From: Streptomonospora alba
GTDB taxonomy: Bacteria > Actinomycetota > Actinomycetes > Streptosporangiales > Streptosporangiaceae
NCBI RefSeq assembly: GCF_000826685.1
Contig: NZ_JROO01000006.1
Location: 248,001 to 312,000 of the forward strand
Length of the DNA stretch: 64,000 nt
Direction: 5' to 3'
How positions within the stretch are numbered: the stretch's first letter is position 1; each line of letters begins with the position of its first letter. Both the position numbers and the translations under genes were made by a program. Under the pieces are notes generated by a model. That model saw nothing but the letters and a program-made list of their open reading frames with translations, was not told the origin of the DNA and did no database searches. Below are positions 54,144 through 64,000 of this stretch, piece after piece.

Positions 54144-55694
54144 TCACTGGGCGCCGAGGCGCTCCAGGATCAGCTCGCGGGCACGACCGGCGTCGGCCTG
54201 CCCCTTGGTGGCCTTCATCACCGCACCGACGAGGGCGCCGACTGCGGCGACCTTCCCGCCGCGGACCTTGTCGGCGGCGTCGGGGTTGTCGGCGATGGCC
54301 TGATCGACGGCGGCGCCCAGCGCGGAGTCGTCGCTGACGACCTTCAGACCGCGCGCCTCGACCACCGCGTCGGGGTCGCCCTCGCCTGCGAGTACGCCCT
54401 CGACGACCTGGCGGGCGAGCTTGTTGGTGAGCGTGCCCTCCGCCACCAGGGCAGCGACACGCGCCACCTGGTCGGGCGTGATCGGCAGCGCCGCCAGCTC
54501 GACCTCGGTCTCGGTGGCGCGGCGGGAAAGCTCGTTCAGCCACCACTTGCGGGCCTCGTCCGGGGAGGCGCCGGCATCGACCGTGGCGGCGACGAGGTCG
54601 ATCGCCCCGGCGTTGACCAGGTCGCGCAGCTCCTCGTCGGCGAGGTTCCACTCCGCCTTGACCCGGGCGCGCTTGGCGGCGGGCAGCTCGGGCAGTCCGG
54701 CACGCAGCCGCTCGATCCAGTCGGCGCCGGGCGCCACCGGGACGAGGTCGGGATCGGGGAAGTAGCGGTAGTCCTGGGCCTCCTCCTTGCTGCGGCCCGA
54801 GACGGAGCCTCCGGTGTTCTCCTGGAAGTGCCGGGTCTCCTGAACGACCCGCCCGCCCGCGCCGAGCACGCCGGCCTGGCGCTCGATCTCCGAGCGCACC
54901 GCGCGCTCCACCGAGCGCAGCGAGTTGACGTTCTTGGTCTCGCTGCGGGTTCCCCACTCGTCGGCGCCGCGCGGCATCAGCGAGACGTTGACGTCGCAGC
55001 GCAGCGAGCCCTCCTCCATGCGGACGTCGGAGATCCCCAGCGAGCGCACCAGGTCGCGCAGCTCGGTGACGTAAGCGCGGGCCACCTGCGGGGCGAGGTC
55101 GCCGGTGTGCTCGATCGGCCTGGTGACGATCTCCAGCAGCGGGATGCCGGCGCGGTTGTAGTCGACGATGGAGTACTCGGCGCCGTGGATGCGGCCGGTC
55201 GTGCCGCCCATGTGGGCGGTCTTGCCGGTGTCCTCCTCCATGTGCACGCGCTCGATGTCCACCCGGATCTCGCGCGGGCCCTCGGCCGTGTCGACGGTTA
55301 CGTCGAGGTAGCCGTCGGTGCACAGCGGCTCGTCGTACTGCGAGATCTGGTAGTTCTTCGGCATGTCGGGGTAGTAGTAGTTCTTCCGCGCGAAGCGGCA
55401 CCACGACGCCACCGAGCAGTTCAGCGCCAGCCCCAGCCGGATCGCGCTCTCCACCGCGGTCTCGTTGGCCACCGGCAGCGCGCCCGGCAGAGCCAGGCAC
55501 ACGGGGCAGACCTGGGTGTTGGGTTCGGCGCCGAAGGCCGTGGCGCAGGAGCAGAACATCTTCGAGGCCGTGCCGAGCTCGACATGGGTTTCCAGCCCCA
55601 GCACCGGCTCATAGGAGCGCATGGCGTCGTCGAAGGCCACGGGGGCCGGACCGTCACCGCTCGTGGCAGGGCTACTCGTTACCGCGCCAACCAT
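54144..55694 (-). CDS. gatB: Aspartyl/glutamyl-tRNA amidotransferase subunit B
   Basis: GatB binds and phosphorylates Glu-tRNA(Gln) in the GatCAB complex. The 516-residue protein has the kinase-domain signature [23 protein letters not shown] with the Cys-rich zinc site [24 protein letters not shown], then [45 protein letters not shown] and [14 protein letters not shown]. The C-terminal YqeY/tail domain covers about 370-516. ATG 55694 is the first in frame but an internal start is possible. gatA and gatC lie 3.7 kb away, beyond two plus-strand genes. Confidence 0.96.
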   Translation of the reverse strand: MVGAVTSSPATSGDGPAPVAFDDAMRSYEPVLGLETHVELGTASKMFCSCATAFGAEPNTQVCPVCLALPGALPVANETAVESAIRLGLALNCSVASWCRFARKNYYYPDMPKNYQISQYDEPLCTDGYLDVTVDTAEGPREIRVDIERVHMEEDTGKTAHMGGTTGRIHGAEYSIVDYNRAGIPLLEIVTRPIEHTGDLAPQVARAYVTELRDLVRSLGISDVRMEEGSLRCDVNVSLMPRGADEWGTRSETKNVNSLRSVERAVRSEIERQAGVLGAGGRVVQETRHFQENTGGSVSGRSKEEAQDYRYFPDPDLVPVAPGADWIERLRAGLPELPAAKRARVKAEWNLADEELRDLVNAGAIDLVAATVDAGASPDEARKWWLNELSRRATETEVELAALPITPDQVARVAALVAEGTLTNKLARQVVEGVLAGEGDPDAVVEARGLKVVSDDSALGAAVDQAIADNPDAADKVRGGKVAAVGALVGAVMKATKGQADAGRARELILERLGAQ

Positions 55695-56235
55695 CGCCGC
55701 AACCCGTTTCCTTATCCGAGATCCGTATCCGTGCGGGGCCCGCGCCGACTGGGCCGGGCGGGGTCGCCCCGAACCCGTGCGTAGCGGTCGCGCGGGGGCA
55801 CGACCGCCGAAAGGTGCGCGCCGCGCCCGCCTGCGGGCAGGCCGCGGACCGCCACTTGCAGCCTACCGATGCGGCAGGAGGTCCGGGCACACTCCCACCC
55901 CTCGCCCCCACCGCCCTTCGCCGGGAGCACTCCGCGCCACGCACCCACCGGTCGCCCGCCACCCCGCATCGGCAGGGCCCCACGGCGCCCCCGGCACAGC
56001 AGGCACTCGTGCGGTCCCTCTTCCCGCTGAGCGACGGAGTGATTACTCACCAGGCCCGCAATGTCACGGCCTGCGCACGATTCGACTTCACCTCGTCGTA
56101 CACACCCGGTCCACGTGGCTGCGCAAGGTTAATCTGAGGTCGCTCGTGCAGGTCCGCCGCTTCGGCGACGCCCTGCCCGCCCATGCCCGCCCCGGTCCCG
56201 CACCGGCCCGCTCCTCGGGGAGGGATCGCACCCCC
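55695..56235. other. Divergent gatB/surface-protein intergenic region
   Basis: A 541-base region holding both promoters. A frame continuous with the surface protein runs through it but is Arg/Pro-rich before ATG 56236. No clear hexamer pair or palindrome was found. GGGGAGGG precedes the ATG. Confidence 0.3.
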
Positions 56236-57450
56236 ATGTCCGGAATCCTGCGGCGGTGCCTCGCCGCGGTCGGCGCCACGCTCGCCATAGCTGCGGGCGT
56301 ATCCGCGCCGGCCTCGGCCCAGGACCTGTCGCGTGTCGCCCCGGAGACCGAACAGGGCGCCACGCTCCGGCTGAAGGGGGGCGAGGCCGCCACGACGTCC
56401 CTGTACCGGCTGACCGTGGGCGAGAACACGTCGGTCACGGCATACTGCGCCGACATCAGCGCCAGCGTGAGCACCGAGGCGGCCTACACCGAGACGGGCT
56501 GGGGCTCCGACACCGCGCCGGCGGTGGATCCCGGCACCCCGGAAGCGCTGGCGTGGATCACCGGTCACTCCTACCCGAACGTCGGGCTGGAGCATCTGCG
56601 TGAGCAGAGCGGTGTGCCGGACCTCGGCCCGCCCCAGGCGATCGCGGCGACCCAGGCGGCGATCTGGCACCACACCAACGGGGTCGACCTGGTACGGGAG
56701 TCCGCCCAGGGGCCGGGCAACGCCACTCCGATACGAGAGCTCTACGACTACCTGGTGCAGGGCACCCGGGAGCACGCCGGCGAGGTGCCGGAGTCGACGC
56801 TCGAACTCACCCCCGAACGGGTCGAGGGCGCCGATCCGGAGGCACCGATCGGACCGCTGACCGTGCGGACCACCTCGCCCGGTCCGGTGGCCGTATGGGT
56901 GCAGGGCGCGCGGCACGGGCGACTCACCGGTACCGGAGGCGAGGACGTCGACCTCGTCCACGACGGCGAGGAGTTCTTCCTGCGGCTGCCCTCGGAGGCG
57001 CCGGCGGGCGTGGCGACCGTCTACGCGCAGGTGACCGACGCACGGGTGCAACCGGGCCGGCTGTTCGTGGGCAAGGACGGGGTCGAGACCCAGCCGCTGG
57101 TCGTGGCCGACTCCGCCGTGGCCATGGCGAACGCCGCGGTCAAGATCGACTGGGTGACCGACGGCGGCTCCGCCGACACGGAAGCGGAGTCCTCCCCCTC
57201 CGCGTCGGCGCCCGCGGCCGGTGAGGCCGACGAGGCCGAAGCTCCATCGGCGGCTCCTTCGGCCCGGCCCCGGCCGGCGCCGTCGGCGTCGTCCTCGTCC
57301 GGAGAGCTGGTCGTGGCCGAGGACCGCCGCCCCGACGACCACCTCGCGTATACGGGGGCATGGGTGAGGGGCGTCGTCATCGTCGGCCTGATCCTCGCGG
57401 CGGCCGGTACAGCGGCGCTTTACCTGGCTCGGCGGCGCCGCTCGCTGTGA
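56236..57450 (+). CDS. Thioester-domain (TQXA) surface protein, LAXTG-anchored
   Basis: A 404-residue wall-anchored protein. A signal peptide (cleavage near ASA at 28) is followed by a TQXA thioester domain: Cys71 in AYCADIS and Gln140 in AATQAAIWHHTNG should form the internal Cys-Gln thioester seen in Gram-positive adhesins. An immunoglobulin-like domain and a Ser/Pro/Ala linker precede LAYTG (370-374), a hydrophobic helix and RRRRSL. The LAXTG form is the type used by class E sortases of high-GC Gram-positives. The likely role is covalent attachment to a host or surface amine. It has a tandem paralogue of the same length. Confidence 0.88.
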   Translation: MSGILRRCLAAVGATLAIAAGVSAPASAQDLSRVAPETEQGATLRLKGGEAATTSLYRLTVGENTSVTAYCADISASVSTEAAYTETGWGSDTAPAVDPGTPEALAWITGHSYPNVGLEHLREQSGVPDLGPPQAIAATQAAIWHHTNGVDLVRESAQGPGNATPIRELYDYLVQGTREHAGEVPESTLELTPERVEGADPEAPIGPLTVRTTSPGPVAVWVQGARHGRLTGTGGEDVDLVHDGEEFFLRLPSEAPAGVATVYAQVTDARVQPGRLFVGKDGVETQPLVVADSAVAMANAAVKIDWVTDGGSADTEAESSPSASAPAAGEADEAEAPSAAPSARPRPAPSASSSSGELVVAEDRRPDDHLAYTGAWVRGVVIVGLILAAAGTAALYLARRRRSL

Positions 57451-57942
57451 CTTCGGACGGCGTTTCAGGAGTGGATTCGGATGACACAGTGGCCACCTGC
57501 GGCCAAAGTTTCCTCTGATGAAGGCGGTCGCATCCCGCTCGTCCGGCTTCCCCCACACGCCCGGCGATCCGATGTTTCATGCAAACGCACAGGTGCCGGG
57601 CGGTTTCGCCGCCGGCGGCGGACACGTGCACCCCCGAAGCCCCGGATAACGGACAGCACAGAACAGATTCCATAAATTCGGCGAAGCAGGTTGGAAGGCC
57701 CGAACGGGATCGCTAGGATCTGCCGTGCGGTAGACGAGAAATCGCCGTCGCGGCCCCCGCTACCGTCCTCGGCGATCGGTACACCACGCCCTACGGCGTC
57801 TGATCCGTTTCGGCCGAACACCGCACCAGCAGTCGGCGTCGACGCACGCCCCTGGTCGGCCGAATGCTGTTCGCATCGCGCAAGCGCGAACGAAGCACCG
57901 TCCGGTTTCCCCTATATCCCACCGGGACACGATTTGAGCGTA
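57451..57942. other. Region between the two surface-protein genes
   Basis: A 492-base gap, richer in A and T than its surroundings around 57650-57720 and 57905-57945. It probably contains the promoter of the second gene; no consensus pair was found and no Shine-Dalgarno sequence precedes ATG 57943. Confidence 0.3.
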
Positions 57943-59157
57943 ATGAGTCACCCCCTGCCCGACACGCGCCGCAGTCGCGCGGTCACCAAGTTCGCGGCCA
58001 CCGCCGCGGCCGCCACCCTGGCCCTCGGTCTCGCCGCCGCCCCCGCCGCCGCTGAAGGCGCCACCGGCAAGTACGTCGGCAACGCCGAAAAGGGCCACGC
58101 CGTGAAGACGGCCGGAGGGGCCGAGGTCGGCACGACCCTGTTCAAGCTGAAGCTCGACGACGGCACCGTCCTCAAGACCTACTGCATCGACTTCGAGACC
58201 GACATCGTCGGCGGCGCCAAGTACGAAGAGGACGCCTGGGACAACTACCCCGGCAAGGGCGACTTCGCCGAGCCGGCCAAGGTCCACTGGGTGCTGCAGA
58301 ACAGCTTCCCGAAGGTCGACGTCGCCTCCCTCGCGGCGAACACCGAGATCGGCGCCCTCAACCAGAAGGACGCCGTGGCCGGAACCCAGGCCGCCATCTG
58401 GCACTTCAGCAACGGCGTGAAGCTGGGCGAGAACGGCAACGACCCCGAGGTCAAAAAGCTCTACGACTACCTCGTCGAGAACGCCGTCGAGGAGAAGCAG
58501 AGCGAAGAGCCCGACATGTCGCTGAGCATCACCCCGGCCGAGGCCGAGGGCAAGGCAGGCGAGACGGTCGGCGAGTTCCTGCTGGAGACCAGCGCCGAGA
58601 GCGCTCCGGTCGAGCTGTCGGGCCCCGAGGGCCTCACGCTGGTCGACCTGGGCAGCGGCGAGCCGATCGAGGGCGACGTCGCCAACGGCACGAAGTTCGG
58701 CGTGCAGATCCCCGAGGACGCCGAGGCCGGCGAGGCGGGCATCTCCTCCTCCATCTCCACCACGGTGCACATGGGCCGCCTGTTCAAGGGCTCCAAGGGC
58801 AAGGAGACCCAGACGCTGATCTCGGCCGAGTCGAAGGACATCCCGGCCGACGCGGGCGCGAAGCTCACCTGGACCGCGGGCGACAAGCCCACCCCCACGC
58901 CCTCGCCCAGCGAGACCGACTCTCCGAGCCCGAGCCCTTCGCCCTCGGAGACCCCGGACGACAAGCCCACCCCGACCGAGTCCGCTGAGGCCCCGCCTGC
59001 GGACGAGGACGAGGGCAAGGACGACGAGGCCGACGGCGGCCTGCCGGTCACCGGTGCCGCCCTGGGCGGCCTGGTCGCCGCAGCCGTCGCCGCTCTGGGC
59101 GCCGGTGCCGCGGTCATGTACCTGAGCCGCAAGCGCCGCACCTCCTCCATCGGCTAG
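57943..59157 (+). CDS. Thioester-domain (TQXA) surface protein, LPXTG-anchored
   Basis: The second 404-residue surface adhesin. Signal peptide to about residue 38 (APAAA-E), thioester domain with Cys81 in TYCIDFET and Gln149 in AGTQAAIWHFSNG, then an acidic Ig-like domain and a Thr/Pro/Ser linker with Pro-Thr and Pro-Ser repeats. The end is LPVTG (367-371), a membrane helix and RKRR. The canonical LPXTG contrasts with LAYTG in its neighbour, so the two may be anchored by different sortases. Lys/Glu content is higher than in the first protein. The frame is open upstream of ATG 57943, which gives the proper signal peptide. Confidence 0.9.
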   Translation: MSHPLPDTRRSRAVTKFAATAAAATLALGLAAAPAAAEGATGKYVGNAEKGHAVKTAGGAEVGTTLFKLKLDDGTVLKTYCIDFETDIVGGAKYEEDAWDNYPGKGDFAEPAKVHWVLQNSFPKVDVASLAANTEIGALNQKDAVAGTQAAIWHFSNGVKLGENGNDPEVKKLYDYLVENAVEEKQSEEPDMSLSITPAEAEGKAGETVGEFLLETSAESAPVELSGPEGLTLVDLGSGEPIEGDVANGTKFGVQIPEDAEAGEAGISSSISTTVHMGRLFKGSKGKETQTLISAESKDIPADAGAKLTWTAGDKPTPTPSPSETDSPSPSPSPSETPDDKPTPTESAEAPPADEDEGKDDEADGGLPVTGAALGGLVAAAVAALGAGAAVMYLSRKRRTSSIG

Positions 59158-59184
59158 GGCTGAAGCCCGACCCCTTCGATGGGC

Positions 59185-59210
59185 GTCCGGCCCCCGCCCG
59201 GGGGCCGGAC
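59185..59210. terminator. Hairpin 1 between surface protein and gatA
   Basis: GTCCGGCCCCCG (59185-59196) and its exact complement (59199-59210), loop CC. It is the first of three stacked hairpins between convergent genes, 27 bases after the surface-protein stop. Confidence 0.65.
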
Positions 59211-59217
59211 AGCGGAC

Positions 59218-59253
59218 AGCGCCCGTCGCCGCGATCACGCGGCGGCGGGCGCT
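59218..59253. terminator. Hairpin 2 between surface protein and gatA
   Basis: A 16-bp stem (59218-59233 with 59238-59253, one wobble) closed by ATCA, followed by TTCG. Confidence 0.6.
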
Positions 59254-59315
59254 TCGCGTGTGCGGGGCGGCGCCTACCCCTCCCCCGCTCCCGCCGCCCG
59301 CGGCACCGCACAGCG

Positions 59316-59353
59316 AAGGGCGCCGGGTTCCCCGCGGGGAACCCGGCGCCCTT
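59316..59353. terminator. Hairpin 3, 38-base perfect palindrome
   Basis: AAGGGCGCCGGGTTCCCC (59316-59333) and its exact complement (59336-59353) with only GC between. It ends with TTT on the plus strand and TTCG on the minus strand. It lies 31 bases beyond the gatA stop and should work in both directions. Confidence 0.75.
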
Positions 59354-59384
59354 TCCGTGCGGCCGGGACGCGGCCGCTCGGCGG

Positions 59385-60883
<1,499 letters not shown>

Positions 60884-60887
<4 letters not shown>

Positions 60888-61183
60888 TGGTCCTCCCCCA
60901 GAATCTGCGGGACGCGGAAGCGCTGGTCCTCCACCGCGGGCGCGCCCGCCAGCGCCTGGTCGGGCGAGAGCCCGGGAAGGTCCTCGTCGGGGCGGTAGAC
61001 GTTGGTCAGCGGCAGGGCGTGCGAGGTCGGCGGGATGTCGCCCTGGGCGACCTCCTGCACCTTGGCCACAGCCGAGATGATCTCGTCGAGCTGGGCGGCG
61101 AGCTGGTCCAGCTCGTCCTCGTGCAGCGCCAGCCGCGACAACCGGGCGAGGTGTGCGACCTCATCACGGGTGATGGCGGACAT
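60884..61183 (-). CDS. gatC: Aspartyl/glutamyl-tRNA amidotransferase subunit C
   Basis: The 99-residue belt subunit that holds GatA and GatB together. It has the standard sequence [64 protein letters not shown] and the C-terminal [23 protein letters not shown] 61183 is the first in-frame start. It begins the gatCA operon. Confidence 0.96.
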
Positions 61184-61384
61184 GTAGGCAAACCGTTTCT
61201 TCGGCGGAATCGGACGTGTCTGCTCCGCTGAGCCGCCGGCCCGGGGGGCCGCGCGCCGCGGCGTGGTCGGTGGCGCCGACGGCTCGGTGGATTCGGACAG
61301 CTCAATCCTATTGCCGCCGAGACGGCGCCGGGCGCGCTCGTCCTCACGTGCCCCCGCCGCGGTCGGCCCCGGTCGGCGCGCCGG

Positions 61385-63466
<2,082 letters not shown>

Positions 63467-63783
63467 AGACGTCCTCAGGGGGATTCACGGTGCCCGGCGC
63501 CGAGCTTGCTCCCCCCGCGGCGCCGCGGCTTTCGGGTCGAGGTCAGTCAACTCCTCCGGCGGGTGGTCCCCCCATGACCAGCCCGGTCCTTGCGTCTGCA
63601 ATGCGCAGCTACATCCGATCGATTCCGATTTCAGCTTACGACCCTTCATAACCAGGTGTCGCCGATCAGGAACTTTCGGTAAAACTGGGCGCCGCCTGGA
63701 ACGATCGCCCGATTCGCCCCGAAATACTGCGACACGTAGCCTAATGATCGCGGATCGTAGACGCCACTGCCTGCAGGGACGCC
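63467..63783. other. Long 5' region of the GGDEF-EAL gene
   Basis: A 317-base gap. The part next to the gene (63480-63600) reads on the minus strand as several short complementary GC pairs, including CCGCGG with CCGCGG and GAGC-AA-GCTC, so the leader may be structured, but I cannot match it to a known riboswitch family. Confidence 0.3.
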
Positions 63784-63819
63784 GGTGCCCGGCGCGAGTG
63801 GGAGATCGCGCCGGTCACC
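63784..63819 (-). terminator. ligA terminator hairpin
   Basis: CCGGCGCGA (63789-63797) and TCGCGCCGG (63806-63814) with an eight-base loop, extended by GGTG and CACC on the outside. It lies 20 bases after the ligA stop. Confidence 0.65.
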
Positions 63820-63832
63820 GCGCTGAGCACCC

Positions 63833-64000
<168 letters not shown>

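Noticed and set aside
63467-63600. c-di-GMP or c-di-AMP riboswitch before GGDEF-EAL copy 2
   Set aside because: The conserved core bases of both families could not be found; kept only as a low-interest structured-leader remark.

Overview
The window is chromosomal DNA from a high-GC actinomycete, most likely of the Nocardiopsaceae (Nocardiopsis, Thermobifida, Streptomonospora group). This is inferred from very high third-position GC, frequent GTG starts, apparently leaderless transcripts, a three-domain AA10-FnIII-CBM2 LPMO under two CelR-type boxes, and the gene orders plsC-gpsA-ddl/cofC/hup/leuDC/iclR and ilvBNC-serA-leuB-ilvE-cimA. No phage, insertion sequence, CRISPR array or replication origin was seen.

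Layout. Positions 1-7000 hold murQ, a DUF885 peptidase, two SanA/YdcF-type DUF218 proteins around a hypothetical gene, and a small arsR-VOC operon. Positions 7000-18000 are more accessory: a membrane-anchored NB-ARC/TPR STAND ATPase divergent from an SF1 helicase with a RelE-like N-terminal region, an NTF2-like protein, a frameshifted DUF559 remnant, a YdeI-like protein, an unknown 603-residue protein and an EI24 membrane protein. Positions 18000-19650 carry the LPMO, followed by stacked hairpins and a 61-bp nested palindrome. Positions 19850-30250 are core metabolism: ddl, a cystathionine gamma-synthase-like enzyme, gpsA, plsC, cofC, hup, leuD, leuC, a divergent IclR regulator and a PQQ-type dehydrogenase lipoprotein. 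Positions 30280-33690 hold a MerR gene divergent from a redoxin, DUF4188 and SGNH hydrolase operon whose last gene is frameshifted. Positions 33780-36000 hold two tRNA-Glu genes, tRNA-Gln and gltX. Positions 37100-49880 are dominated by branched-chain amino acid and serine synthesis (cimA, ilvE, leuB, serA, ilvC, ilvN, ilvB). Positions 50300-64000 hold two GGDEF-EAL proteins, gatB, gatA and gatC interrupted by two thioester-domain surface proteins, and the 3' end of ligA.

How it fits together. The branched-chain amino acid genes appear to have two layers of control. Upstream of ilvB and cimA are short leader ORFs rich in Leu/Ile/Val or Ile codons, each followed by a T-tailed terminator, which is the arrangement of ribosome-mediated attenuation. 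A palindrome TCTCR-N5-YGAGA lies upstream of cimA, leuB and ilvB, with a degenerate copy inside the leuC/iclR promoter region, so the IclR-type regulator is the obvious candidate to bind it. tRNA-Gln, tRNA-Glu, gltX and gatCAB together make up the indirect route to Gln-tRNA(Gln). The LPMO is probably controlled by a CelR-type repressor.

Two genes look broken by single-base frameshifts (SGNH hydrolase, DUF559 remnant). Without reads I cannot separate real decay from sequence error.
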